Source of the DNA: Labilithrix sp.
GTDB taxonomy: Bacteria > Myxococcota_A > Polyangia > Polyangiales > Polyangiaceae
NCBI GenBank assembly: GCA_019637105.1
Contig: JAHBWF010000058.1
Coordinates: 1-43,400 of the forward strand
Direction: 5' to 3'
Length of the DNA: 43,400 nt
Below are positions 1 to 8,364 of this stretch, piece by piece (position 1 is the stretch's first letter; each line of letters opens with the position of its first letter). The translations under genes were made by a program, and so were the position numbers. A model generated the notes under the pieces. The model was not told the DNA's origin, ran no database searches, and worked only from the letters and a program-made list of their open reading frames with translations.

Positions 1-131
1 AGGCCCCAGAGGGACACGAGCGCTTCAACGAAGCTGCCGGCCGTCGCCGACAGAGAGAGCGCGCGCATGTCGAGGACCGCGTCCTTCGCGAGTCCGCTTC
101 AACGAAGCTGCCGGCCGTCGCCGACAGAGAG
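1..131 (-). CRISPR. Leader-proximal end of a CRISPR array, two identical repeats
   Basis: Two identical 37-base repeats lie at 21-57 and 95-131, separated by a 37-base unique spacer (58-94). Bases 1-20 are the visible part of another spacer, so the array continues off the left edge. Read on the minus strand the repeat ends in GTTGAAGC, the classic 3' end of many type I repeats that becomes the 5' handle of crRNA. It also contains a short hairpin, GCTTC-GTT-GAAGC. This orientation matches the neighbouring cas operon and puts the leader to the right of 131. Neither repeat is degenerate, as expected at the leader end rather than the trailer end. The repeat and spacer lengths are read directly; the transcription direction is inferred. 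Confidence 0.93.
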
Positions 132-632
132 GCACCCTGCAGGTCCGTCGCAATAGCGAGGACTTAGCAAGCGTTTTGCGAGCGGTGGCTTGCACGGGGT
201 GAAGCCAAGCCAGGACGAGGACGCGTGAGCTGGACCATTGGCCCCGCAAGAGTCCTGATTTCAAAGAACGAGCGACCTGCGAGCGGTCACGGCGGAATGT
301 TGTCGATTCGGTGCTCGCCGCGCCCGCGATGAGCGGGGCCGCTATCGCGTCAGGTGGTGGGCGGCGGGCTACGGGCTGGAACTTCTGGCGTGGCACCATC
401 GGCGACACGCTCCGCTGCCGTGTGCTCAACCGTACGATGACCTTCGCCGCCGCGCTCGCGACTCCTCTTCTTCCTTCCGGACGTGACAGATGTCGTCGCC
501 TGCCGTCGAGACGCGGCTCCGTCGAGCACCTACGCGTGTGAACATGAAGAGTCGCCCGGCCTCGAAGGGTTCGGCGGCGTGCGCTCACCGCGGCACGTTG
601 ATCGCTCGAACGCCGCGAGACCGTTCGTGCGG
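132..632 (-). promoter_or_regulatory. Probable CRISPR leader and csb3-array intergenic region
   Basis: This 500-base stretch lies between the end of the last cas gene and the first repeat. I see no convincing gene on either strand. The array-proximal part (about 150-290) is less GC-rich than its surroundings and contains an interrupted inverted repeat, GCAAGC at 167-172 with GCTTGC at 188-193, about 35 bases from the first repeat. The position fits a leader carrying the array promoter and integration signals. No -10/-35 pair is clear enough to call. The remaining part (about 300-632) shows only short open frames without recognisable protein content. Confidence 0.5.
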
Positions 633-1565
633 TTAGAGTCTTTCTTGGCGTCGACTCGCCACGCTCGCAGGAGAGAAGCTCCCATATCCGCCTTGATCGC
701 TGCGGTTGATGGATGCCTCGAATACTACTGCGACGCCGCGTGTGCGGAGGACGCGAGGTTCGAGGTCGAACAGCTCCGAGGAGGCGAGGACGGATTGCAC
801 GACCTCGCGGCCGAGCGATGCGTTCCAGATGGGCCAACGGAACGTGCCGGACTTCCATCCGCCTCGGCAGCCCGTCGTCACGATCTTGTCCTCCTCGGGG
901 ACGACGCGAATGAATGGCAGGCCGCGGAACGCCAGCCAATCGGCGCCCGGCACGCCGAGCTTCTTCTCCTTCGACGGATCGCCTGCGCGGAGCGCGTAGT
1001 CGCGTGACTGCGCGTTGTCCCACTGAAGGACGGGAAGCGGACGTGCGTAACGCCATGGCCCGAAGAGCGCTTCCTCGAAGTCCTCGCGATTCGTCCCCCT
1101 CTGCAGCTCGGTCACCATCGCGAGGAACTCCTGCTGCCCGGCGGTGAAGTGAAGCGCGGTGGGCTTGGTGTTGCCGTTGTTGTCGACAGCGACGTCGGTG
1201 GCGAATGCACCTGCGAAGGCGAGGCTGCGGCGTGACGCGCGGTCGCGGAGGTCTTCGAGGTACTCCGCGTAGCGTCGGGGGAGAGGCTTGAGGTCGTGCG
1301 CGTCCGCACCGCCGGGCTTCTTGTAGTGCAGATCGAGCGCGCGCTCGTCGGCGAACGACGCGAGGTCCTCGACAAGGATGTCGAGCAGGTCTCGGGGAGC
1401 GGGACCGTCCACGAGTACCGGTCGATACGTGCCCACGTTCTTCCAAGCGATCTTCGGCGCAGGCGGCGTCGTGCACCGATCGGCGAGGATGTTGAGCACG
1501 CCGAGAGCGGCGAGGAATGCGAGCGGATTCTTTCCGTCCAGTCCCGTGAAGAGGATCTCGCTCAT
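633..1565 (-). CDS. csb3: Type I-G CRISPR effector subunit Csb3 (GSU0052/Cas8u2-like)
   Basis: A 310-residue protein, probably the large-subunit equivalent of a type I-G effector complex, helping target recognition next to Cas7 (Csb1) and Cas5-6 (Csb2). The N-terminus (GLDGKNPLAFLAALGVL, about residues 8-24) is the typical opening of the Csb3/Csx17 group. At this length it fits the short GSU0052/Csb3 type better than the roughly 700-residue Csx17. The C-terminal part has RGVAVVFEASINR, also in keeping with the family. Its ATG overlaps the cas3 stop as ATGA (1562-1565), which decides the start over a longer upstream reading frame. It is the last gene of the operon. Family assignment is by memory of motifs and by context, so the subtype name is less certain than membership in the complex. 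Confidence 0.8.
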   Translation of the reverse strand: MSEILFTGLDGKNPLAFLAALGVLNILADRCTTPPAPKIAWKNVGTYRPVLVDGPAPRDLLDILVEDLASFADERALDLHYKKPGGADAHDLKPLPRRYAEYLEDLRDRASRRSLAFAGAFATDVAVDNNGNTKPTALHFTAGQQEFLAMVTELQRGTNREDFEEALFGPWRYARPLPVLQWDNAQSRDYALRAGDPSKEKKLGVPGADWLAFRGLPFIRVVPEEDKIVTTGCRGGWKSGTFRWPIWNASLGREVVQSVLASSELFDLEPRVLRTRGVAVVFEASINRSDQGGYGSFSPASVASRRQERL

Positions 1566-4500
1566 CGTGACTCCTTCTCTGCGTTCTCGTCGTTCGGAAG
1601 CTTCTTCTCGGAGCCGCGTCGCTGCTCGTACTCGCTGCGGCGGTGATCGGCCAGGCGAAGGATCGCCTCGAGCCAGGCGAGCCCGAACCATCCGTACCGC
1701 CCGACGAGCGTCCAGAAGCGCTCGGCGACTCCGGAGTCGAGCGCGGCGAGGTCGTTGCGGCTCGAGGCGCGCGCGGTGATCCCTTCAGCCTGGAAGACGA
1801 GCTCGACGGGCTCCGCATCCTCGACGACCGGCGCGAAGGGCCTGCACCACCCGTGGTGTGACGCAACGAGGTAGAGGACGAGATCCTTGTCCGTCGCGTC
1901 GCGGAGGAGCTCGGGCGCCGCTTCGAGCAAGGATAGGGACGCGAGCTCGTGACGCATGCCCACGGGGTAGCCGGAGCGAGCTCTCGCGCGACGTCGGGCG
2001 GCGCGGTCGTTGATGACGACGTTGCTCTTTGCGAGCGGAGTGGGAGCTACCTCCGCGAGCGGACTGCCTCCCCGCAGCCAGCGCTGGAAGCGAGGATCGA
2101 TTTTCCCGGCATCGTGCCATCGGGCTGCGAGCTCGACGTCGCGTACGAGCGTGGTGGGCAGGCCGCAGCGTTCGGCGAACTGCCCGGCGTAGGACTTGAC
2201 TCCCTGCATGTGCTCGTCGAGCGGTACCTCCACGCCAGCGGCGGATCCGCCGTCGTCTTCGGTCGAAACGTCCTGGTCGCCGCGCTCCTCCTGATCGCTG
2301 CGAACCTCTAGATCTCCGTGCTTCTTCGGAGCGCGTTCACCGACGAGCGCGAAATAGGCGGGTGCGAGCGAGCCCGATACTCCGTCGAGTTGAGGTACCA
2401 CGACGAGCTTCGACCTTCGCTCGCTGAGCGCCGACAGGATCTCCCGCGCCCATTCTGGGACCGCGGGTGACGTCAGCGCGCTCATCGCGTCGATCCACGG
2501 CTTCACGTCGTCGACCGGATCGTCGGTCGCGGCCTCGTCGTCCGACGGGACAGGGAGCCGCGGGAAGAGCTCCGGCTTGTCCCAGCGAGCTGCGTCCAGC
2601 CGGAACGTCGGCCTGCCGGTCTGGATGAAGCGTGCACGATCGCCGAGATCCTCGACCGGAGCTGACGCCGACGGATCCCAGGTCTCGCGTGTGAGCCCGC
2701 CGTAGGTGCTTGGAACGACGATCGTCATTCCGGGCCGGAGCTCGCTTGCGCGGACCGCCGTGGTGGCGTCGGCTCCCCGCCACGCGACGGCCCAAAGGCC
2801 ATCGTTCGAGGCGCGGCGATCCCTGTCGTCATCCTTCCTGCTGACGCTGACGCCGGCCTCGACGTCTGCGACCTCCGGCGCTCCGCTCGTCGAGCGCTCG
2901 AGCCACGCCTTGGCCGCCGCGAACGGGACGGCGAGCGCCTCGAGCCCGCTCGGCGGGCAGACCTCGAGGCGCTCGAGGATCGCCTCGAGCGCCGCTTTTC
3001 TGGCGTCTGTCGGCGCACCCGACGCGTGCTCGATGAGCTCGCGCGTGATGTCTGCGCGCCAGACGATCTGGACGTCCGCCTCCTTCTTCCGCTCGACACC
3101 GTGGAGCCACAACGCGACGTCGGGATCGACGCTCGGAGGAGGGTTGGTCTCGACCCAGGCATCGAGATGGCCGGGGAGCATGACCGGTGCGCGGCCCTTC
3201 GGCGGGAGCATCGCGACGAGCTCGCCGTGCGGAGGCAGCTCGCGCCCGAGGGCGCCTATCCCGAAGTCACGCGGGGCGGCGGCGAGCCAGGCCCAGGTCT
3301 TGGTCAGGGCAGCGCCGTACACCGGGTCGGCCTCGTCCTTGGCGATCACGTCGGAGCGAACGAGGACGGTGCCCGCCGCGTCCTCGATGTCGCCGAGTCT
3401 GTTGAGGCGTCCGAAGCGCTGACGGAGCGCATCGAGGGACGCGCACTCGGTCACGAGCGCGTCGAAATCGAAGTCGGCGCCGGCTTCGATGCACTGGGTC
3501 GACACGACGATGCGTGGCGGTGCGTTCGCGTCGCGAGTGCGGCCGGAAGAGACGAGCTCCGTGATCCGGCGATCGAGATCGTTTCGGTCGAGCGGGCGCA
3601 TGCGTCCCGTGACGAGGTGGACGTGCTCGGTCCCGTAGCGCTGCTCCAGCAGCGCGAAGACCGCGAGCGCGGTAGCGACGCGATTGACCACGACGCCGAC
3701 GATGCGTCCGGCCGACGCGTAGCGCGTCGCCTGCTTGGCGAGCTCCTCGGCGAAGGCGGCGCGCTTTGCCTCCTCGCGGCCGCTGACCTTGACCTCACGG
3801 CACTCGGTCGGCTTCCTCGCGTCGAGGCGACGCTTGAGGCGAGCGTCCGCGTAGTCCGTCTCGTCGAGCGAGAAGCACGGCTTGTCGTCGCCTGGCGTGG
3901 CCGACATCGAGACGAACTGCCAGCGGTCGGGGAGAGTCTCGGCGAACGCGCCGCCGGACGGATCCGGTGCGTTCGTTCCTGACGTCGACTCGGGGCGTCT
4001 CGTCGTCATCGTGCGATAGGTGGACAGCGCGGCGAGCGTCTGACGGAATGGTTCCGAAAGGTGGACTTCGTCGAGGAGGATGAGCGTGTCGTGCCCGAGG
4101 AGCCCTGCGTGGATCGGCTTCATGGCGTCCTTGACGCCGTAGCCGCGGAACAGGAGACGGGAGCCGACTTGGTCGACGGTCGAGACGGCGACCACGGGCT
4201 GGTCGGGACGCGCCGTCCAGTCGTCGTCGCGGGGCATGCCCCCGCGGAGCTGAGCGTACCGCAGCGGCGCTTTCGTCCCGCCGAGCGAGCAGAGTCGCTC
4301 GCGGACGATGCGCAGGATTCCGCTCTCGGCCTTCGAGAGCGCGTCGGCGATCTTCCTCGCGCGCGCATACCCCTGGTCGACGACGGTGCGGCGGTCGACG
4401 ACGAGGACGACGCGCCGCGCCGCGCGTCGTTCCTTCGGGGGTAGCGCGGCGTCGAGCGCGAGTTGGAAGAGCGCGACGTCGATCGCCGCGGTCTTCCCCG

Positions 4501-4648
4501 AGCCCGTGGGAAGGTCGAGCGTCTCCGGCCATCTCCCGTCGCGCGCGACCTGCTGCAGGAGTCTCGTTTGCCAGGGGAACGGCGTCGCGTCTTTCCCGTG
4601 AACGGCGGTGAAGTACTCCGAAAAGTGTTCTGGCGTGAGATCAGCCAT
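1562..4648 (-). CDS. cas3: CRISPR-associated helicase/nuclease Cas3 with C-terminal HD domain
   Basis: A 1028-residue DNA helicase-nuclease that unwinds and degrades the target strand after the Cascade complex forms an R-loop. Helicase motifs are visible in order: Walker A LPTGSGKT at residues 46-53, DEVH at 193-196, SATPGD after it, then a second RecA-like half with QCIEAGADFDFD and RFGRLNR. The HD nuclease is at the C-terminus: H813, H845-D846 (WHDAGK), H900 (MRHE), H931-H932 (HHGW) and D1001. HD-last order is known for Cas3 of subtype I-G/I-U, whereas most type I Cas3 proteins have HD first. All catalytic residues appear intact. The ATG overlaps the end of csb2 by 8 bases and the stop overlaps the csb3 start. 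Confidence 0.96.
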   Translation of the reverse strand: MADLTPEHFSEYFTAVHGKDATPFPWQTRLLQQVARDGRWPETLDLPTGSGKTAAIDVALFQLALDAALPPKERRAARRVVLVVDRRTVVDQGYARARKIADALSKAESGILRIVRERLCSLGGTKAPLRYAQLRGGMPRDDDWTARPDQPVVAVSTVDQVGSRLLFRGYGVKDAMKPIHAGLLGHDTLILLDEVHLSEPFRQTLAALSTYRTMTTRRPESTSGTNAPDPSGGAFAETLPDRWQFVSMSATPGDDKPCFSLDETDYADARLKRRLDARKPTECREVKVSGREEAKRAAFAEELAKQATRYASAGRIVGVVVNRVATALAVFALLEQRYGTEHVHLVTGRMRPLDRNDLDRRITELVSSGRTRDANAPPRIVVSTQCIEAGADFDFDALVTECASLDALRQRFGRLNRLGDIEDAAGTVLVRSDVIAKDEADPVYGAALTKTWAWLAAAPRDFGIGALGRELPPHGELVAMLPPKGRAPVMLPGHLDAWVETNPPPSVDPDVALWLHGVERKKEADVQIVWRADITRELIEHASGAPTDARKAALEAILERLEVCPPSGLEALAVPFAAAKAWLERSTSGAPEVADVEAGVSVSRKDDDRDRRASNDGLWAVAWRGADATTAVRASELRPGMTIVVPSTYGGLTRETWDPSASAPVEDLGDRARFIQTGRPTFRLDAARWDKPELFPRLPVPSDDEAATDDPVDDVKPWIDAMSALTSPAVPEWAREILSALSERRSKLVVVPQLDGVSGSLAPAYFALVGERAPKKHGDLEVRSDQEERGDQDVSTEDDGGSAAGVEVPLDEHMQGVKSYAGQFAERCGLPTTLVRDVELAARWHDAGKIDPRFQRWLRGGSPLAEVAPTPLAKSNVVINDRAARRRARARSGYPVGMRHELASLSLLEAAPELLRDATDKDLVLYLVASHHGWCRPFAPVVEDAEPVELVFQAEGITARASSRNDLAALDSGVAERFWTLVGRYGWFGLAWLEAILRLADHRRSEYEQRRGSEKKLPNDENAEKESR

Positions 4649-6317
4649 GGTTCCTCGAGGGGCGAAACAGTCCGAGGCCGAGGTAGCGGCCCGCGCCGAG
4701 CAGGATGGGACCCTCGACGGGTTCGGCGAAGGTGATCGTGGCGTGGACGAGCACGCGCTGGATCGGCGGCTTGCCCGTTCCGTAAGGCGGAAAGTGCCGC
4801 GTCTTGTCGCCGCCGGCGAGCGGCGCCGACACCATCGCGGTGACGAGCGCCGGTCGCGGGAGGCCGACGTGCTCGCACGCGGTCGCGATCGTCTCCTCGG
4901 CTTCGGCGTAGGCGCGTGCCTCCTTCCGTGGATCGGAGCTGCGTAGGTCGCCAGGGTTGCGATCGAGCGCGATCGGCGTCGCGCTCGACCAGCGGCGCGC
5001 CCGCGCGCACCAGGTTTGCGGAGAGAGCGTCTTCTGCGAAGCCTCGTCCTCGACGACCGCGAGCTCGAGGACGCCGGCGCGTCCGAGGTGGACCCTCAGC
5101 CGTCCGTCGCGACGGTCGCCACGCCTCCAGGCGTCGACGGCGCGGTAGATCGCGAGCCGCTCGTCGCGAGCCGCGCCGCTGGGGACGACGAGCGCTACGC
5201 CGAGGATTGAGCCGTCTGCGTAGTCACTCGCGACGAACGGCAGAGGCACGATCGCGAGGTGCGTCCGATCGCTACGCTCGCCGGGCGCGCGATGGCCGGA
5301 CAGGACCTCCGGCGCGTCGCTGCCGAAACTCTTGAGCAGCGCGGAGCGAACTCCGCGCGCGACGTCGACGGCACGCGTCGACGGTAGCCTCGGCCCCGCG
5401 ACGCGCCGAAGCACGATCCAGTCTTGTCCGAAGGCCGTGGTCGGAACCGGGTTCTCTCCGCCGCTGGAAGGCCGGACGTACCGTTGGAACGAGGCCGGCA
5501 TCACGCGACCCGGTACGTCAGCCTGCTCTGCGAACGTCGTGTCGAGCGCCGCGAGCTGGCCGGTCGCGACGACGCGGAGCGTGGCCTCGTCCTCCGGCGC
5601 GCGCACCTCACCCGTCTCGTCGGGGACCCAGCGCGATCGCGCCTCGTCGTCGGCGCTGTCATTCACGCGCACAGTCACGAGCGAGGATGAGTGGCCCAGT
5701 CGAACGACGCGCGCCGCGAGCGCGTCGAGGAGCGCGCGCTGCTCCGCAGACGGTGTCGCGTCGGGCCAGCTGAACACGATGCGAGGCTCGACCGGCATGA
5801 CCGACGGGAACGTGCGCGGCTGCCGGATTCGACGATCGGGCAGCAGCGAGGCGGCGCGCGGCGGACCGTCCTTGCCTTCCTTGCCGGGGGCGACGGGCTC
5901 GACGGCCCGCTTGAGCGCATCGGCGAATCGAGCCTCCGCCTTCGCGAGCTTCTTCTCGAGCGTCGCGGCGCCCTTGCCTCCGGTGGCCCGCGCCGCAGCG
6001 AGCGCGTCGCGGGCTTCATCGACGGCTCGCGCCTCGTCGTCCAGTGAGCTGACGACGCTGGTGTCGTTGACCGGCACGAAGACCGTCGTCACATCGCGAT
6101 GGGAAGCATCGCTCGCGATCACCTGCGGTGCGCCGAGCTGCTCGAGCCACTCGAGCGCGGCTCGCTCGCCGGTCGAGCGTTCGAGCGCCTCGAAGTGCGT
6201 CGCGACCAGCGCAGAGAAGAGCCTCGCCGGGTGCGGAGGCCACTCGGCGCGTCCGCGGTCGTCGAATGCCGTGGCGACGTACCGGCCTGTCAGGAGCGCG
6301 ACCTCGAGCGCCAGCAT
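4641..6317 (-). CDS. csb2: Type I-G Cas5-Cas6 fusion protein Csb2 (GSU0054 family)
   Basis: A 558-residue fusion of the Cas5 role (cap on the crRNA 5' handle) and the Cas6 role (pre-crRNA processing). The N-terminus LTGRYVATAFDDRGRAEWPP followed by HPARLFSALV (about residues 9-38) is the family signature. The C-terminus carries the glycine-rich GAGRYLGLGLF stretch of a RAMP/Cas6 fold. A long charged central section (about residues 100-180) probably links the two halves. No separate cas6 or cas5 gene is present, as expected if this fusion serves both roles. Its ATG shares one base with the csb1 stop (TGATG at 6315-6319), arguing for translational coupling. Confidence 0.94.
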   Translation of the reverse strand: MLALEVALLTGRYVATAFDDRGRAEWPPHPARLFSALVATHFEALERSTGERAALEWLEQLGAPQVIASDASHRDVTTVFVPVNDTSVVSSLDDEARAVDEARDALAAARATGGKGAATLEKKLAKAEARFADALKRAVEPVAPGKEGKDGPPRAASLLPDRRIRQPRTFPSVMPVEPRIVFSWPDATPSAEQRALLDALAARVVRLGHSSSLVTVRVNDSADDEARSRWVPDETGEVRAPEDEATLRVVATGQLAALDTTFAEQADVPGRVMPASFQRYVRPSSGGENPVPTTAFGQDWIVLRRVAGPRLPSTRAVDVARGVRSALLKSFGSDAPEVLSGHRAPGERSDRTHLAIVPLPFVASDYADGSILGVALVVPSGAARDERLAIYRAVDAWRRGDRRDGRLRVHLGRAGVLELAVVEDEASQKTLSPQTWCARARRWSSATPIALDRNPGDLRSSDPRKEARAYAEAEETIATACEHVGLPRPALVTAMVSAPLAGGDKTRHFPPYGTGKPPIQRVLVHATITFAEPVEGPILLGAGRYLGLGLFRPSRNHG

Positions 6318-7597
6318 CAGTTATCCCCCGCCTCGGCTTCGGAGCTCGCGGCGACCTCGCGGCTCTTCCGGATCAATCCGGCCAGCTTCGGCGCAGGCAC
6401 GAGGGTGATCGGGACGGCGTCCCAGCCGAGACCGTGCTTGCGCGCGGCGCTCTCGGCGTCCTTGAGGAGCTTGGCCGCCTCGTCCTTCGTGAGCGAGAAA
6501 CGGGCCGGCTCTCCGCCGTCGCGTCCGACCACCTCGAAGACGAGGGGGCCGGTGGCGACCAGCGTCGATCGGGAGCGCAGATCGTAGTCGTTTTCGCGCT
6601 GGTAGACGATGGCCGTCAGCGCGAGCGCCGCGAGCGCGGTCCGGGCGGCGACCTCTGCGGCGTCGCGACTTTCGTTGGGAATGCGCTCGCCCGCGCAGCT
6701 CGTCTGGAACCGGAGGCGGCGCAGTCCGGCGAGCGTGAGGACGGTCGTCTGGACGGCGTGGCTCATCGTGACGCCGCCGGCGTCCGTTTCGATGCTCGGC
6801 GGGATGTTGCCGTGGTTGATCGCCGAGGGAGAGCCCTTCTTGCCATCTCCGCCAGTGCTGCGCGAAAACTCGACGGGTTTTCCGCCCTTCTTTTCGGCCT
6901 CCCCCTCGTCGACGGTCCAGTCCTGGCTCGGGTCCTTGTGCTTGTAGACTGGGCCAGCCTTCGTCTGAATGCCGGCGGGATCGATGCGGCTGGCCGTCTT
7001 CACGCCGGTGATGACGTCGACGCCGACGATCTCCGAGACGAGGCACCGCTGGAACTTCGCTCCGAGTCCGCCCTTCGGTCCGGTGCTGTCCCAGACCCCG
7101 AAGACGAGCGCGGTCGGGCAGTACTTGTAGATGGCGGTGGCGTGTGTCGGCTTGGCGTCGGTGATCTCCTTGCCCGTGGCGGTCTGACGGAACGGGACGC
7201 CCTCGAGCAGGCTGTCTCGAAGGAGCGCGTCGGCGATGCGGTGAGGCGCGTGAAGCGCAGTGATCTGCTCGAGATCCTCCAGGCCCGCTTCCTTCGAGAA
7301 GTCGACTTGCACGACGGGAAGCGCGAGCTCACGCCGGCGCCATCCTTCGGCCAGCGCGTCCTCGAAGCGGTTGGCTTGCGAGGCGACCGAGTCGAGCAGC
7401 ACGGTCTGGACCTCGCGGCCGTCGACGCGTCGCTTCTCCATGGCGTACTTCGTCTCGGCGTTGCGCTCCTTCACGTAGGTCGGAGGGAATACCTTGTCGT
7501 TGGGGCCGCCGGCGGGCTCGAGCCGGGTGAGGGTGCGGATGGCGGCGGCGCCACCGGAGACTGCCTTGGTCAGATCGTCGAGCGAGAGAGAGGCCAT
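6317..7597 (-). CDS. csb1: Type I-G Cas7 backbone protein Csb1 (GSU0053 family)
   Basis: A 426-residue RAMP protein that should form the repeated backbone of the effector complex along the crRNA. Family features include the N-terminal block about residues 40-60 (VFPPTYV, TKYAME), the central PTALVFGVWDSTGPKGG stretch (about 165-180) followed by KFQRCLVSEIVG, and TMSHAVQTTVLTLAGLRRL about two thirds along. The start is fixed by AAGGAG at 7603-7608 five bases before ATG 7597; the reading frame is open 30 codons further upstream but has no better site. It is the first gene of the operon, so the promoter should lie upstream in 7609-7760. Confidence 0.95.
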   Translation of the reverse strand: MASLSLDDLTKAVSGGAAAIRTLTRLEPAGGPNDKVFPPTYVKERNAETKYAMEKRRVDGREVQTVLLDSVASQANRFEDALAEGWRRRELALPVVQVDFSKEAGLEDLEQITALHAPHRIADALLRDSLLEGVPFRQTATGKEITDAKPTHATAIYKYCPTALVFGVWDSTGPKGGLGAKFQRCLVSEIVGVDVITGVKTASRIDPAGIQTKAGPVYKHKDPSQDWTVDEGEAEKKGGKPVEFSRSTGGDGKKGSPSAINHGNIPPSIETDAGGVTMSHAVQTTVLTLAGLRRLRFQTSCAGERIPNESRDAAEVAARTALAALALTAIVYQRENDYDLRSRSTLVATGPLVFEVVGRDGGEPARFSLTKDEAAKLLKDAESAARKHGLGWDAVPITLVPAPKLAGLIRKSREVAASSEAEAGDN

Positions 7598-7608
7598 GTG
7601 AGCTCCTT
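7598..7608 (-). promoter_or_regulatory. Ribosome binding site of csb1
   Basis: On the minus strand AAGGAG (7603-7608) followed by CTCAC precedes ATG 7597. It is a near-perfect Shine-Dalgarno sequence at a spacing of five bases and decides the start of the cas operon's first gene. Confidence 0.85.
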
Positions 7609-8364
7609 CGTCATGGGATGAACGGACAAGATGCGTAAGTTTCGAAGAGCGATGGGCGCGCGAAGCCGCCGCGCCTCGTTTGGGCACGTCGGGTGGGTCT
7701 CGGAGTGAGTGCGTGGTGCGGTGTCCGGAGCGCGCGGGCGGCGCTACGGATCGAGGTCGCCGCGAACGCGCGGTGGCGCGCGGGAGAGTGCTCGCGGAGC
7801 CTCTTCCTTCAGTTCAGCAGGACGGCGCGACAGGCCATGTCGCCCACGTGCATGTTCGTCCCCCATCGAAGTCCTCGTCCCCCCTCACGGCCTTCGTCGA
7901 CACGCGGCGAAGACTTCCACAGTACAGACTCGCCGCACGCGTCGGAAGTCAATTCGTGGTTACGGCGCAATTCCATGACATTGAGCGAAGCGCGGAGAGC
8001 TCCGGCCGCCGTTCATCTGCCGATTCTGGGCAGTAGGGCCGAGCCCTGCCTCGAGGGACTGGTCGAGAGATGTCATGCGTGGCACCGGAGCGCGAGGCGT
8101 CGCGCGCGCTCGGTACGGGAACGTAGAGAAGTGCCGGGGAGAAAGTCCTCTCGGGACACCGTTGTGCTCGCCGATGACTGTCCCGGCGATGGCAAGCCGA
8201 GGGCCGTCGTCTTCCGGATCCGAAGACGTCGCTGTTCAAGGAACGCGTCGTGCGATCTTCCCGCTCCCGAGCTGCTCGAGCTGAAGCTCGCTAGGATCTC
8301 GGTTTCGGTTGCCGACACCCGAGCTCTGCCTGTCGCGAGGTACACGCGTTGCTCTCGGCCGGGC
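7609..8364. other. Divergent intergenic region between the cas operon and a lipoprotein gene
   Basis: About 750 bases without a convincing gene. It must hold the leftward promoter of the cas operon and the rightward promoter of the calcium-repeat lipoprotein. The stretch just upstream of csb1 (about 7610-7650) is relatively AT-rich, but I cannot pick a reliable -35/-10 pair. The open frames here lack membrane segments, domain motifs or coherent composition and look like chance frames in GC-rich DNA. No degenerate CRISPR repeat was found here. Confidence 0.5.

Noticed and set aside
633-1691. A longer csb3 starting upstream inside cas3
   Set aside because: The ATGA overlap at 1562-1565 and the family-like N-terminus at the second Met argue for ATG 1565.
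25-1866. Very long open frame on the minus strand across the csb3 region
   Set aside because: It is Arg/Ser-rich, has no domain and lies in another frame over csb3 and the end of cas3, both of which have clear family motifs; it is a by-product of GC-rich codon use.
132-8364. A CreTA-type CRISPR-regulated toxin-antitoxin RNA pair near the cas genes
   Set aside because: No degenerate copy of the repeat was found in the leader region or upstream of csb1, and no small toxin frame stood out.
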